Shown here: positions 9,057 to 19,871 of the stretch, piece by piece
How the letters are laid out: every line of letters begins with the position of its first letter
How positions within the stretch are numbered: position 1 is the stretch's first letter
Assembly (NCBI GenBank): GCA_903929135.1
Contig: CAIYTH010000048.1
Location: 62,001-126,000, forward strand
Direction of reading: 5' to 3'
Source: an uncultured Chlorobiales bacterium
GTDB taxonomy: Bacteria > Bacteroidota > Chlorobiia > Chlorobiales > Chlorobiaceae
Length of the DNA: 64,000 nucleotides
Made by a program: the position numbers and the translations under genes
Notes under the pieces: model-generated
What the model was told of the DNA's origin: nothing
The model's input: only the letters and a program-made list of their open reading frames with translations
Databases searched by the model: none

Positions 9057-9968
9057 ATGGACCTGGGTCAGTCCGGAGCAGGCAGGAAGAACATCGGCGT
9101 CATCTGGGCGGCAAGCCTCGTCGCAGCAGTCGTCATCACCTTTTTCGCCTCATCCTGGTACCAGTCGTTGCCAGGAAACGCCGGCAGCGGCGCCGAAAGC
9201 AAGCGGCGTCTCATCACGGAGATGAGGACAGACCTTGCCCGTGCCGCAGAGAAGGAAAAATGCGCCGTCATATCGCTCACCGATGAAGAGTCCGGCAACT
9301 ATGCCGACCAGTCCAGGGCTGCCTCGGCGTCCCTCGAACGCGACCTCGCAGCCCTTCAGGGGATGATCGGAAGGAGTGGCTCCGGAAAGGAACGGGATCA
9401 GCTGAAGAAGTTCGAAACCTCCTGGAAAAACCTTCACCAGATCGATACGGAGCTGCTCGTCCTCGCAGCCCAGAACACCGACATGAAGGCGATCGGGCTT
9501 TCCGAAACGATCGGTTCGGAGCTGCTCCAGAAGTTCCATGACGACCTTGCCAGGCTCTCCCTTCGGGTAAACCCGCCGACACGCAGGTTAGAGCTGGAAA
9601 AGGCAGCGGGACAGGCCGAGATCGCAGCGCTGAACCTGGCCGCGCTCCAGATGCGCCATATCCACGCACCGTCGATCGCCGAGAAAACGGCGATCGAAAC
9701 GACGATGAAAAGCTACGAACAGAAAGGGGGGGCCGCACTGAGAGCCCTCGAGACCCTCACGGGGAAAAAAAGCAATCCGTTCATCAAGGGGGCGACCACC
9801 GAATTCAGCGAGTTCCTGCAGGTCAACGAAGAGATCGTGCGGCTGTCGCGGATCAATTCGAACCAAAGTTCGATAGAAATCTCGCTCGGCAGAAAACTGC
9901 TTGCCGATACCGAATGCGACCGCGCGCTCAAGGAGCTCCTGACATCGGTCGTCGCCGGCGCGAAATAA
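9057..9968 (+). CDS. Membrane-anchored helical protein, chemoreceptor-like periplasmic domain without output
   Basis: 303 residues. One N-terminal transmembrane segment (about 14-31, IGVIWAASLVAAVVITFFA) is followed by a long, helical, charged region rich in heptad-like leucines. This resembles the four-helix-bundle sensor domain of methyl-accepting chemotaxis proteins, but there is no second membrane span, HAMP or signalling domain. It is predicted to be anchored in the inner membrane and face the periplasm. I do not recognise a named family. GGGAG lies about 9 bases before the ATG. The neighbours (rimO, recD2) do not suggest a role. Confidence 0.75.
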   Translation: MDLGQSGAGRKNIGVIWAASLVAAVVITFFASSWYQSLPGNAGSGAESKRRLITEMRTDLARAAEKEKCAVISLTDEESGNYADQSRAASASLERDLAALQGMIGRSGSGKERDQLKKFETSWKNLHQIDTELLVLAAQNTDMKAIGLSETIGSELLQKFHDDLARLSLRVNPPTRRLELEKAAGQAEIAALNLAALQMRHIHAPSIAEKTAIETTMKSYEQKGGAALRALETLTGKKSNPFIKGATTEFSEFLQVNEEIVRLSRINSNQSSIEISLGRKLLADTECDRALKELLTSVVAGAK

Positions 9969-10047
9969 GCCCTGCATCGATTCCGCCGTGCGCGACAGGC
10001 AAAACCGTGTCCTGCACGGCGACAGGGAACAGAACCAAGATGGCATC

Positions 10048-12252
10048 ATGAATGCTAACAGCTCCGATACAAACGCGGAACGTCTGGCCGGCTCGGTCGA
10101 GCGGGTGACCTTCCACAGCGAAGAGAGCGGTTTTTCGGTGCTCCGGCTGAAGGTCAGGGGGCATCGGGACCTGGTGACCGTCGTCGGCGCCGCCGCTTCG
10201 CCGAGTCCCGGCGAGTTCATGGAGTGCATCGGCTCCTGGCATAACGACCGGACTCACGGCATGCAGTTCAAGGCCCGGCAGATCACTCCTGTCCCCCCGA
10301 CCACGCTCGACGGCATCGAACGCTACCTCGGTTCGGGACTGGTCAGGGGTCTCGGGCCCTACTTTGCGAAAAAGCTGGTCAAGGCTTTCGGTGAATCGGT
10401 CCTCGACATCATCGAGACACAGCCTGAACGGTTGCTCGAGGTACCCGGCATCGGAGAAAAAAGGGCCGCGCTCGTCGCCTCCTCCTGGTCGGAACAGAAG
10501 GCGGTCCGTGACATCATGCTCTTCCTCCAGTCCCACGGGGTCGGCACGGCGAGAGCATGGCGGATCTACCGCCTCTATGGCGAGGAGGCCATCGCCAGGG
10601 TGACCGACAACCCCTACCGCCTTTCGCTGGACATCGACAGCATCGGGTTCCAGACAGCGGACTCCATCGCTGAAAGCCTCGGCATCGAAAAAAATTCGAT
10701 CATCAGGGCCGAAGCAGGCATCCGGCACGTGCTCCGGAACATGGCGCTCGAAGGGCACTGCGCGGTGCCCGGGGAGGCGCTGATGACCGAGGCATCGAAC
10801 CTGCTCTGCATCGACCTGCCGATCGTTGCTGAAGCACTGGCGACGGAGAAGTCGAACGGCAACGTCGTCGCGGAGTCTATCGACGGTGAGGAGTGCATCT
10901 TCCTCGCCCAGCTCCACCAGGCCGAGAAAGCCCTGGCACTGGGGATCCGGAGACTCCAGGAGGGCATCCTTCCATGGAACGCCATGGACCCGCACGACAT
11001 CCTGCCCTGGATCGAACATGAAACCGGACTCGAACTCTCCCCCTCGCAGCGCAGCGCCGTCACGCTGGTGCTGGCCAGCAAGGTTTCGATCATCACCGGC
11101 GGCCCGGGCGTCGGCAAGACAACCCTGCTCAAGGCCATCCTCTCCGTGCTTCGTCGCGATAAAGTCTCCGTCGCGCTCTGCGCCCCGACCGGCAGGGCGG
11201 CCAAGCGCCTGACCGAATCGACCGGCATCGAAGCCCGGACCATCCACCGGCTGCTCGAATTCGACCCGAAGGCATTCGATTTCAGGCGTGGCCGGGGAAA
11301 CCCGCTCGACGCATCGTTCGTGGTGGTCGATGAAACCTCGATGGTTGACGTGGTGCTGATGCAGAAACTGTTGGCGGCCGTTCCCGACAGGGCCGCCATC
11401 GTGTTCGTGGGCGATGTCGACCAGCTCCCCTCGGTAGGGCCCGGGGCCGTCCTTGCCGACATGATCTCGTCGGAAGTCGTGCCGACCGTGCGGCTGACCG
11501 AGATCTTCCGCCAGGCCGCCGAGTCGATGATCATCGTCAATGCGCACCGGATCAACCAGGGGGAGATGCCGCTGACCGCCGAGGGAGATGACCTTTCCGA
11601 CTTCTACCTCGTTCCTGCCACATCGCCCGACGACCTCCACGGCAAGCTCATCCAGCTCGTCACGGAGCGAATCCCGAAACGGTTCGGCCTCGACCCTGTC
11701 AGGGATATCCAGGTGCTTACCCCCATGAACCGGGGAGGCATCGGAACCAGGGCGTTGAACACCGAACTCCAGGCCTCCCTGAACGGCGGAGCAGAACCGA
11801 AAGTAAACAGATTCGGCAACGTTTTTGCGCCAGGCGACAAAGTGCTCCAGATGGTGAACAACTACGACAAGGAGGTGTTCAACGGCGATATCGGGCTTGT
11901 CGAGACCGTCGACCGGGATGAGGGTCTCCTGACCGTCCTGTACGACCGGCATCGGGTGGAGTATGCCCTCGGGGAGCTCGACGAACTCTCACTCGCCTAC
12001 GCGACCAGCATCCACAAAAGCCAGGGATCGGAGTATCCGGCCGTGGTGATCCCGCTTGCCATGCAGCATTATACGCTCCTTGAGAGGAACCTCGTCTACA
12101 CGGCGGTCACCCGGGGAAAAAAACTGGTAGTGATCGTTGCGGAGCCCAAGGCGCTCGCCATGGCCGTGAAGAACTGCCGTTCGAGACGACGCCTGACCGG
12201 CCTTGCGTCAAGGCTCAGTTCGCCTGGCCGGCGAGACTGGCAAAATTCCTGA
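10048..12252 (+). CDS. recD2: RecD-like DNA helicase (RecD2 type)
   Basis: 734 residues, matching stand-alone RecD2 enzymes, which are 5'-3' superfamily 1B DNA helicases working without RecBC. Visible are the N-terminal RecD2-specific OB and helix-hairpin-helix region (GSVERVTFHSEESGFSVLR; YLGSGLVRGLGPYFAKKLV; VPGIGEKRA), then helicase motif I GGPGVGKTT, motif II VDETSMVD, motif III GDVDQLPSVGPG, and near the C-terminus the YATSIHKSQGSEYP and YTAVTRGKK motifs V and VI. ATG 10048 is chosen over the upstream GTG of the open frame because it gives the family N-terminus. The 3' end overlaps the convergent amidotransferase gene by 38 bases. Confidence 0.9.
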   Translation: MNANSSDTNAERLAGSVERVTFHSEESGFSVLRLKVRGHRDLVTVVGAAASPSPGEFMECIGSWHNDRTHGMQFKARQITPVPPTTLDGIERYLGSGLVRGLGPYFAKKLVKAFGESVLDIIETQPERLLEVPGIGEKRAALVASSWSEQKAVRDIMLFLQSHGVGTARAWRIYRLYGEEAIARVTDNPYRLSLDIDSIGFQTADSIAESLGIEKNSIIRAEAGIRHVLRNMALEGHCAVPGEALMTEASNLLCIDLPIVAEALATEKSNGNVVAESIDGEECIFLAQLHQAEKALALGIRRLQEGILPWNAMDPHDILPWIEHETGLELSPSQRSAVTLVLASKVSIITGGPGVGKTTLLKAILSVLRRDKVSVALCAPTGRAAKRLTESTGIEARTIHRLLEFDPKAFDFRRGRGNPLDASFVVVDETSMVDVVLMQKLLAAVPDRAAIVFVGDVDQLPSVGPGAVLADMISSEVVPTVRLTEIFRQAAESMIIVNAHRINQGEMPLTAEGDDLSDFYLVPATSPDDLHGKLIQLVTERIPKRFGLDPVRDIQVLTPMNRGGIGTRALNTELQASLNGGAEPKVNRFGNVFAPGDKVLQMVNNYDKEVFNGDIGLVETVDRDEGLLTVLYDRHRVEYALGELDELSLAYATSIHKSQGSEYPAVVIPLAMQHYTLLERNLVYTAVTRGKKLVVIVAEPKALAMAVKNCRSRRRLTGLASRLSSPGRRDWQNS

Positions 12253-12934
12253 GCACCATCCTCGCGTCCGGAGTCTCCGTGACCATCTCGATCATACCGT
12301 CCACATCCCTGCACTCTTTTTCCAGGAACCCTCGCTGCGCCTCGATAGAGGCTATCATGACTTCGGCGCTGTATTCGGGATGGAACTGCACGCCCCACGC
12401 GCATGCGCCGACCCTGAACGCCTGGTTGGGCTCGAACGCGTTGCCGCCCAGTCGTACCGCATCCGGGGGGAGCTGCAGGAGGCTCTGGGCATGGGTGGCA
12501 TGGGCGGAGAAACGTTCCTGGACGCCCTCGAACAGCGGATCTGACGCTGCCGCTCCTGTCAGCGCCACCGGCACCATGCCGACTTCCCTGCCGCCGGTGT
12601 GGTAGCCGACCTCGCCTCCGGCCGCACGACCGAGGAGCTGGTGGCCGTAACAGATGCCCAGGTAAGGGACGGCGGAATCAATCAGCTCGACGATCCAGCG
12701 TTCGATTGCAATGCTCCATGGCAGGTTGTCGGTCACCATCGCATACGAGCCGGTGACCACCGCACCTGCAATGCGGTCGACCGGAGGAAGCGGGGCTCCT
12801 CCGACGGCGTCGACGACCTCGACCAGGCTCCGGCCGATGCCCAGCCCGGTGACGATCCAGTTCTCGAAATCCCCAAGCCTGGCGAGCGTTGACGCACGGG
12901 TGGAGCCTGCCTTGATGATGAACAGCTTCTTCAT
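12215..12934 (-). CDS. Class I glutamine amidotransferase (GMP synthase-like)
   Basis: 239 residues making up one class I glutamine amidotransferase domain. The nucleophile elbow GICYGHQLLG (Cys near residue 87) and the His-Glu pair in GVQFHPEYS complete the triad. Proteins of this size are usually annotated as GMP synthase glutamine amidotransferase-like and may hydrolyse glutamine or gamma-glutamyl compounds; the acceptor is unknown. There is no adjacent synthetase gene. ATG 12934 is preferred to an upstream in-frame start because KKLFIIKAGST is the first beta strand of the domain. It is convergent with recD2, and its stop lies inside that gene. Confidence 0.85.
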   Translation of the reverse strand: MKKLFIIKAGSTRASTLARLGDFENWIVTGLGIGRSLVEVVDAVGGAPLPPVDRIAGAVVTGSYAMVTDNLPWSIAIERWIVELIDSAVPYLGICYGHQLLGRAAGGEVGYHTGGREVGMVPVALTGAAASDPLFEGVQERFSAHATHAQSLLQLPPDAVRLGGNAFEPNQAFRVGACAWGVQFHPEYSAEVMIASIEAQRGFLEKECRDVDGMIEMVTETPDARMVLRNFASLAGQAN

Positions 12935-13028
12935 GATGTGCACGGATGAAAGTGGTTCGACTGCGGGAAAGCTATGTTGTTTCGGAGACTGAAACAACAC
13001 GCCACGACCTGTTATAGCCGCTTTTTTC

Positions 13029-13035
13029 GTATATT
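13029..13035 (+). promoter_or_regulatory. GTATATT promoter-like motif before aroK
   Basis: TTTTTCGTATATTTGCGG lies 75 bases before the aroK start. The TATATTTG part fits the TAnnTTTG promoter element known from Bacteroidetes, relatives of the Chlorobi. The same GTATATT occurs upstream of four other genes here. Confidence 0.4.
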
Positions 13036-13109
13036 TGCGGCAAACCGTAAGCATCTGACCATGCCCCGGAAGACGGGCATCACCGATCAGGTGACCTCCA
13101 TACAGCAAG

Positions 13110-13685
13110 ATGAAGCATTACTCGCTCATATTCCTCACCGGCTTCAGCGGCTCGGGTAAATCGACCATCGGACCGCTCCTGGCCAACTCCCTCGGCTTCG
13201 AGTTCATCGACCTCGACAAGTCGATTGAACAGGCGGCGGGCAAAAGCATCAACAGGATTTTCGCCGAAGAGGGTGAGGCAGCTTTCCGGTCGCTTGAACT
13301 GAAAACCATCGAAGCGATCGTCAGCCGACAGGAGCTCGTGGTCTCACTGGGCGGCGGCGTGCTCGAGAACGACCTCTGCTTCAGCCTGATCAGGAAGCAC
13401 GGCACGCTGGTCTACCTGAAATCGAGCCCTGAAATACTGACCATGCGCCTCCAGCACAAAACCGACCGGCCGCTCCTGAAAGGGGAGGACGGCAACCGGC
13501 TGCCCCGGGAAGTCGTCGAGTCCAGGATCAGGGCGCTGCTTGAAAAACGAGAACCCCGATACCTCAAGGCGGACCTCGTCTTTGTGACCGATGCGAAGAA
13601 GATCGGCACCTCCGTCGAAGAGCTGACAAGAAAAATCGAACGGCACATTCGAAGAGCCGCAAGGAACAACAAAAAGGAGAAGTGA
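13110..13685 (+). CDS. aroK: Shikimate kinase
   Basis: 191 residues, typical of AroK, which phosphorylates shikimate at the 3-hydroxyl using ATP in aromatic amino acid synthesis. Seen: Walker A GFSGSGKST, the shikimate-binding DLDKSIE (Asp) and GEAAFRSLE (Arg), the LGGGV loop, and the lid region with DRPLL and the adenine-binding Arg in KREPRYLKA. It is followed after two bases by aroB, which makes the shikimate precursor dehydroquinate, so the pair is an operon. aroC, encoding the last pathway step, is 31 kb downstream. Confidence 0.95.
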   Translation: MKHYSLIFLTGFSGSGKSTIGPLLANSLGFEFIDLDKSIEQAAGKSINRIFAEEGEAAFRSLELKTIEAIVSRQELVVSLGGGVLENDLCFSLIRKHGTLVYLKSSPEILTMRLQHKTDRPLLKGEDGNRLPREVVESRIRALLEKREPRYLKADLVFVTDAKKIGTSVEELTRKIERHIRRAARNNKKEK

Positions 13686-13687
13686 AC

Positions 13688-14791
13688 ATGCCGACCCCGT
13701 CAAGCCATATCGTCGTCAAAACTCCAGTCGTCGATGCGATCGGCGAGCTGTATGCGGCCCATGGCCTCGGCAGGAAATGCGCGGTGCTGTTCGACGAAAA
13801 CACCAGGGCACTCTACGGGGAGACGGTTCTCGGTTCGCTTCGGAGCCAGGGGTTCCTCACCGTGGAGCTGGTCGTCCCTGCCCGCGAAACCTCGAAAAGC
13901 ATGTCGTCCGCATGGAAGATCTACGGAAGGATGATCGAAGCCGACATCGACCGGAGCTGGAACCTGCTGGCAGTCGGAGGCGGCGTGGTCGGGGACCTCG
14001 GCGGGTTCATCGCCGCAAGCTACTATCGGGGCATTCCGGTCGTACAGCTCCCGACCACCTTGCTGGCCATGACCGACAGTTCGATCGGAGGGAAGGTTGC
14101 CGTCAACCACCCCCTCGGCAAGAACCTCATCGGCTTCTTCCACTTGCCGGAACTGGTGCTGATAGACCCTTCATTCCTGAAAACGCTTCCCTCGAGGGAG
14201 ATCTACGGTGGTCTGGCTGAGGTGGTCAAGTACGGGTTCATCTCCGACCGGGGCTTCTTCAATCTGCTGACAGAGCACTTCGACGGGATCGTCCGCCTCG
14301 AAGAGCCCTGGCTCTCCGAAGCCGTCAGCCGGAGCGCCTTCATCAAAGCCGACGTGGTGGAAAAGGATTTCAGGGAGTCCAGCGGCCTGAGGGCCACGCT
14401 CAATTTCGGCCACACCTTCGCGCACGGTCTCGAAAAGCTCGCGAACTACCGCAACCTGAGGCATGGCGAAGCCGTTACCCTCGGCATGTGCTGTGCGCTG
14501 TTCCTCTCCCATCGGCTCGGGTTCCTGCCCTTGGCGGAACTCGACGAAGGGCTGGCACTGATCAAGAGGTTCCGGTTCCCGGGAGGCGTGATCGAAAAAC
14601 GATTCCTCGCCTATGGCGGGGAGGAGTTGATCGACAGCATGTATTCCGACAAGAAGAAGATTGACCGCAAGCTGAGGTTTGTGCTCATCGACCGCATCGG
14701 CCACGGATTCCTGCACGGTGAGGATGTCGCGAACGCCGACGTGCTCGGCGCCGTCAACGACGCAAGGGCCTGGTTCACGAGCAGGCACTAG
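13688..14791 (+). CDS. aroB: 3-dehydroquinate synthase
   Basis: 367 residues, the expected AroB length. The enzyme converts DAHP to 3-dehydroquinate using NAD and a divalent metal. The signature GGGVVGDLGGFIAA (NAD binding), PTTLLAMTDSSIGGKVAVN, GGLAEVVKYG with its metal-ligand Glu, and metal-ligand His in NFGHTFAHGLE and RHGEAVTLG are all visible. ATG 13688 is chosen because AAGGAG lies 7 bases upstream; a GTG six bases earlier is also in frame. It directly follows aroK. Confidence 0.95.
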   Translation: MPTPSSHIVVKTPVVDAIGELYAAHGLGRKCAVLFDENTRALYGETVLGSLRSQGFLTVELVVPARETSKSMSSAWKIYGRMIEADIDRSWNLLAVGGGVVGDLGGFIAASYYRGIPVVQLPTTLLAMTDSSIGGKVAVNHPLGKNLIGFFHLPELVLIDPSFLKTLPSREIYGGLAEVVKYGFISDRGFFNLLTEHFDGIVRLEEPWLSEAVSRSAFIKADVVEKDFRESSGLRATLNFGHTFAHGLEKLANYRNLRHGEAVTLGMCCALFLSHRLGFLPLAELDEGLALIKRFRFPGGVIEKRFLAYGGEELIDSMYSDKKKIDRKLRFVLIDRIGHGFLHGEDVANADVLGAVNDARAWFTSRH

Positions 14792-14878
14792 GATTCAGCC
14801 GCCCACTTTCAGGAGTCCCGGCATGTCGGGACGACGGAGGTTCAGATCCTGCATGCTCCCGGATCCTGCAGAAGGGTG

Positions 14879-15718
14879 TCAGGTAAGATTGAGATCGAGC
14901 AGGTACCGGCTCCCTCGCACCACGGCGAGTTCGTCGACCACATCGATGCTGCTGATCTCACCGGCGATGAGGCGGCTGTTGCCCCCCGTGGCGATGACGG
15001 CTGCCGAAGCCTCCCCGTACTGTTCACGGAGATGACTGGTGATCTCTTCGATCAGCCCGTCGATCTGCTTGACTGCTCCCCAGAAAATACCGCTCCTGAT
15101 GCACTCGCCGGTTGACCTGCCGAGAAGGTTCGTGCTTTTTTCTATGCTGACCAAAGGGAGTTGGGCCGTCCTGGAGTGGAGGGCTCCGGACATCATGTCG
15201 AGCCCCGGCATGATCAGCCCCCCGACATACGCGCCTTTCGAATCGAGCACGTCGAAGGTGATGGCCGTACCGATATCCACCGCAATATGAGCCTGCTGCG
15301 GAAAGAGTTGGCGACTCCAGGCACAGAGCGCGATGCGGTCGGCGCCGAATGACTTGCTGTTTTCATAGTTCAGGCTGAACGGCAGCCGGAGGGTTGCACC
15401 GATAAGCAGTACCGGAACGGAAAGCATACCCTCGAGCAGCCCGGCACAACGTACCGCGATGTCAGGCACGACGCTGCAGATCGCAGCCCCCCCCGGTACC
15501 GGCGGGTACTTGCGGACGAATCCTTCGAGCTTTGCGGCCATCACGACGGCATCGTCGAAAACGGCGCTGGGCAGGTGTTCGATCACCACCGGTTCAGGAC
15601 CGTCGTGGAACAGGGCCATCGTGGTCGTCGTGTTGCCGATGACGACCACCAGCCTTGGCGCTTCACCGATCTGGCCGACCTGCAGACTTTCCATGGAAAA
15701 CAATGAGGAAGATGACAT
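14879..15718 (-). CDS. coaX: Type III pantothenate kinase
   Basis: 279 residues, the size of CoaX, which phosphorylates pantothenate as the first step of coenzyme A synthesis. Recognisable motifs are the N-terminal VVVIGNTTTTMALF phosphate-binding strand, FGADRIAL (the catalytic-Asp region), VDIGTAITFDV and the final ATGGNSRLIA. One oddity: the first motif is normally D-x-G-N-T/S, and here the Asp position is Val (V-I-G-N-T). Catalysis may depend on the GADR Asp, so the enzyme may still work, but this needs checking. It starts directly next to the stop of the upstream membrane-protein gene, so the two are co-transcribed. Confidence 0.82.
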   Translation of the reverse strand: MSSSSLFSMESLQVGQIGEAPRLVVVIGNTTTTMALFHDGPEPVVIEHLPSAVFDDAVVMAAKLEGFVRKYPPVPGGAAICSVVPDIAVRCAGLLEGMLSVPVLLIGATLRLPFSLNYENSKSFGADRIALCAWSRQLFPQQAHIAVDIGTAITFDVLDSKGAYVGGLIMPGLDMMSGALHSRTAQLPLVSIEKSTNLLGRSTGECIRSGIFWGAVKQIDGLIEEITSHLREQYGEASAAVIATGGNSRLIAGEISSIDVVDELAVVRGSRYLLDLNLT

Positions 15719-16234
15719 TCAGGGACGCTTGACCGTCAGTCCGGTTTTGACGGCAAGTTCCTGCAGCAGCTTGTCCGAACCGGGCAGGCCATGCTCCCCT
15801 TCAGTGATGAAAAGGGAGTCGCGGAGGCCGGCATTCCGGGCGACGACGAAAATTTTCTGCGGCGGATTGTAGGTCACCTGCTCCTGGTAGACCGAAATGA
15901 CATCCTTGAACAGGAACTGCTTCTTGGAGCCGTTGCGGAACCGGTATTCGATACGGTCGGCGGCCAGTCGGACGGTGTCTCCGTCGTTGCCGTGCTCTGC
16001 GCTGAACCTCGTATTGTAGTACTGGGGGCTGCCGAGTGCGATGGTGGTCATCAGGACCAGCAGGGTGGTTTTCCAGAAGCAGCCGAAATCGACCCCGTAG
16101 GAGAACTTGCCGAACCTGTAGAAAAAGGCCCATCCGCCGCCGAGGAAAAGCATGGCCAGCGCCCAGGTGACATAGTAGTAGTAATCAAGCCAAAAACCGG
16201 GAAAGGGCATCGGGTACTGGAAGATATCTGGCAT
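15719..16234 (-). CDS. Uncharacterised two-span membrane protein
   Basis: 171 residues. Two hydrophobic segments (about 17-38, with an unusual run of four tyrosines just before it, and about 55-71) are followed by a soluble beta-rich C-terminal half rich in charged residues. I recognise no family. ATG 16234 is chosen as the start; the frame continues upstream, but that part overlaps the divergent promoter region and reads as non-coding. The stop codon abuts the start of the pantothenate kinase gene with no spacer, so translation is probably coupled. Confidence 0.7.
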   Translation of the reverse strand: MPDIFQYPMPFPGFWLDYYYYVTWALAMLFLGGGWAFFYRFGKFSYGVDFGCFWKTTLLVLMTTIALGSPQYYNTRFSAEHGNDGDTVRLAADRIEYRFRNGSKKQFLFKDVISVYQEQVTYNPPQKIFVVARNAGLRDSLFITEGEHGLPGSDKLLQELAVKTGLTVKRP

Positions 16235-16329
16235 GGGCAACCTTGGGGTGTTTCTTGTTATTTTGAAGGTTAAAAAATACAGCTTTTCAGCTATTGTTCG
16301 AAAAAGAATCATCAGAACCGGAATCGACC

Positions 16330-16746
16330 ATGAAATCATACCACAAGGAACTCTGGATGGAGGTGCCGACAAGGATGGACTTCGTCAACATCACCCGCGA
16401 CGTCGAATCGGCCCTGCGCGAAAGCGGAATCAGGGAGGGGCTCTGCCTGGTGAACGCCATGCACATCACGGCCTCGGTGTTCATCAACGACGACGAACCG
16501 GGCCTGCACGCCGACTACAAGGAGTGGCTTGAAAACCTGGCTCCCCACGATCCGTCGAGATACCGCCATAACCGGACCGGGGAAGATAACGGCGACGCCC
16601 ACCACAAGCGGCAGGTCATGGGACGGGAGGTCGTTGTGGCGGTCACGGCAGGCAGTCTGCATCTCGGACCCTGGGAACAGCTCTTCTACGGCGAGTTCGA
16701 CGGCCGCCGGAGAAAGCGCGTACTGATCAAGATCATCGGGGAATAA
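16330..16746 (+). CDS. YjbQ/UPF0047 family protein
   Basis: 138 residues, the full length of the YjbQ family, small beta-rich cytosolic proteins reported to have weak thiamin phosphate synthase activity, with the true role unknown. Family blocks seen are [21 protein letters not shown]-like spacing in [21 protein letters not shown] (several conserved His) and [16 protein letters not shown] near the C-terminus. It is transcribed divergently from the membrane-protein/coaX pair and converges on glnN, with a strong bidirectional terminator between them. Confidence 0.88.
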   Translation: MKSYHKELWMEVPTRMDFVNITRDVESALRESGIREGLCLVNAMHITASVFINDDEPGLHADYKEWLENLAPHDPSRYRHNRTGEDNGDAHHKRQVMGREVVVAVTAGSLHLGPWEQLFYGEFDGRRRKRVLIKIIGE

Positions 16747-16830
16747 ACCTGTTCCTCCCTGCGCTCCGTCCGTCACGTCCACCTCGTCCATTCCGTCCAT
16801 AACGTCCATTGCCCACGCCCCCCTGAAAAT

Positions 16831-16860
16831 GAAAAAGGCCTGCATCTGCAGGCCTTTTTC
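16831..16860. terminator. Bidirectional rho-independent terminator
   Basis: GAAAAAGGCCTGCA and TGCAGGCCTTTTTC form a perfect 14-base stem around a two-base loop. It has T-runs in either direction and lies between the convergent yjbQ and glnN genes. Confidence 0.9.
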
Positions 16861-16882
16861 ATGCGTGTTACCACACCGGAAA

Positions 16883-19027
<2,145 letters not shown>

Positions 19028-19083
19028 GAGATCCTCCTTTTGCTTGTTAGCATGATTGAACGTTAATACGGGAAAGCAGTTGT

Positions 19084-19608
19084 CTATTTCCTTGATTTCT
19101 TCTCGTCGAAGGTGATCAGCACCTGGCGGTCCTGGAGATTGTTCTTCACGATCTCGGCGCAGATCCTGTTATTCTTTTTCAGCTGCGACAGTACGAAGCT
19201 GGTGTTGGTGCCGAGCACGCCCGGCCAGCTCTGGATGCGCGACAGGAACCTCTCGAGGGACGCTGTGTTGTGCGTCATGACCTTGAGGATATGCGAACCC
19301 TCGCCGGTCACCGAAAAGCACTCCATGATCTCCTCCTCCTTCATCACGTGCTCCATAAAGGACTTGTAGTGACGCGAGGAGTCGACGCGGACGCGGACGA
19401 AAGCCTGGATGTCGAACCCCAGCTGTCGCTCGTCCACCTCCATGGTGAAGCCTTTGATGATGCCGTTCTTCTGGAGTTTGTCCAGCCTTTCGCTGACGGA
19501 AGGGATTGAAAGGCCGACAACTTCAGCCAGTTCGCTCAGGCGGATTCTTCCGTTACCACCGAGGGACTCGATGATTTTCAGGTCGATAAGATCAAGGTGT
19601 CCTGACAT
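19084..19608 (-). CDS. Lrp/AsnC family transcriptional regulator
   Basis: 174 residues. Residues 1-60 form the winged helix-turn-helix (LDLIDLKIIESLGGNGRIRL, then VGLSIPSVSERLDKLQ as recognition helix). Residues 65-150 form the RAM ligand-binding domain (VRVRVDSS, SVTGEGSHILKV, where Gly-rich turns bind amino acids). The last 20 or so residues are a basic extension. Lrp-family octamers sense amino acids and control nitrogen metabolism; placement just upstream of glnN suggests control of glutamine synthesis. A palindrome 38 bases before the start is a likely autoregulatory operator. Confidence 0.9.
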   Translation of the reverse strand: MSGHLDLIDLKIIESLGGNGRIRLSELAEVVGLSIPSVSERLDKLQKNGIIKGFTMEVDERQLGFDIQAFVRVRVDSSRHYKSFMEHVMKEEEIMECFSVTGEGSHILKVMTHNTASLERFLSRIQSWPGVLGTNTSFVLSQLKKNNRICAEIVKNNLQDRQVLITFDEKKSRK

Positions 19609-19627
19609 AACAGAATCTTCAATTTTG

Positions 19628-19671
19628 TAAGAAATTAATGAAATCTAAGAAATAAACAAGCTTATTTCTTA
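19628..19671. promoter_or_regulatory. Inverted/direct repeat operator candidate for the Lrp-type regulator
   Basis: TAAGAAATAA (19646-19655) and TTATTTCTTA (19662-19671) are perfect 10-base inverted arms around a 6-base centre. A third copy, TAAGAAATTAA, starts at 19628, 18 bases upstream of the first arm. The AT-rich symmetric layout close to the lrp start matches known Lrp/AsnC operators and suggests autoregulation of lrp-glnN. Confidence 0.55.
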
Positions 19672-19697
19672 ATAAAAGAGGATGGTGTCGAGTTTTT

Positions 19698-19714
19698 TCC
19701 TAAAAAAATTAGGA
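19698..19714. repeat. Short A-tract inverted repeat
   Basis: TCCTAA and TTAGGA form six-base arms around five A residues, in the same AT-rich intergenic region as the Lrp operator candidate. It may be a second binding site or a weak terminator-like hairpin; nothing else decides between them. Confidence 0.25.
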
Positions 19715-19871
19715 GCCCTTCACGACGCCGAACGAAAAACGAGATAAGCACGTTGCTATTTGCAATCAAGAATGTAACTTAATATTATGTGTCTCTCAAC
19801 AGGTTTCTCTCCGCCGGGGCCACTCCGGGGAGGAGGATCACAACCTGTCCCTGCGAGTAAAACCGACCGTC

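Noticed and set aside
9928-11952. 674-codon frame antisense to recD2
   Set aside because: A shadow of the recD2 gene, with no domain signature and composition typical of reverse-complement GC-rich coding.
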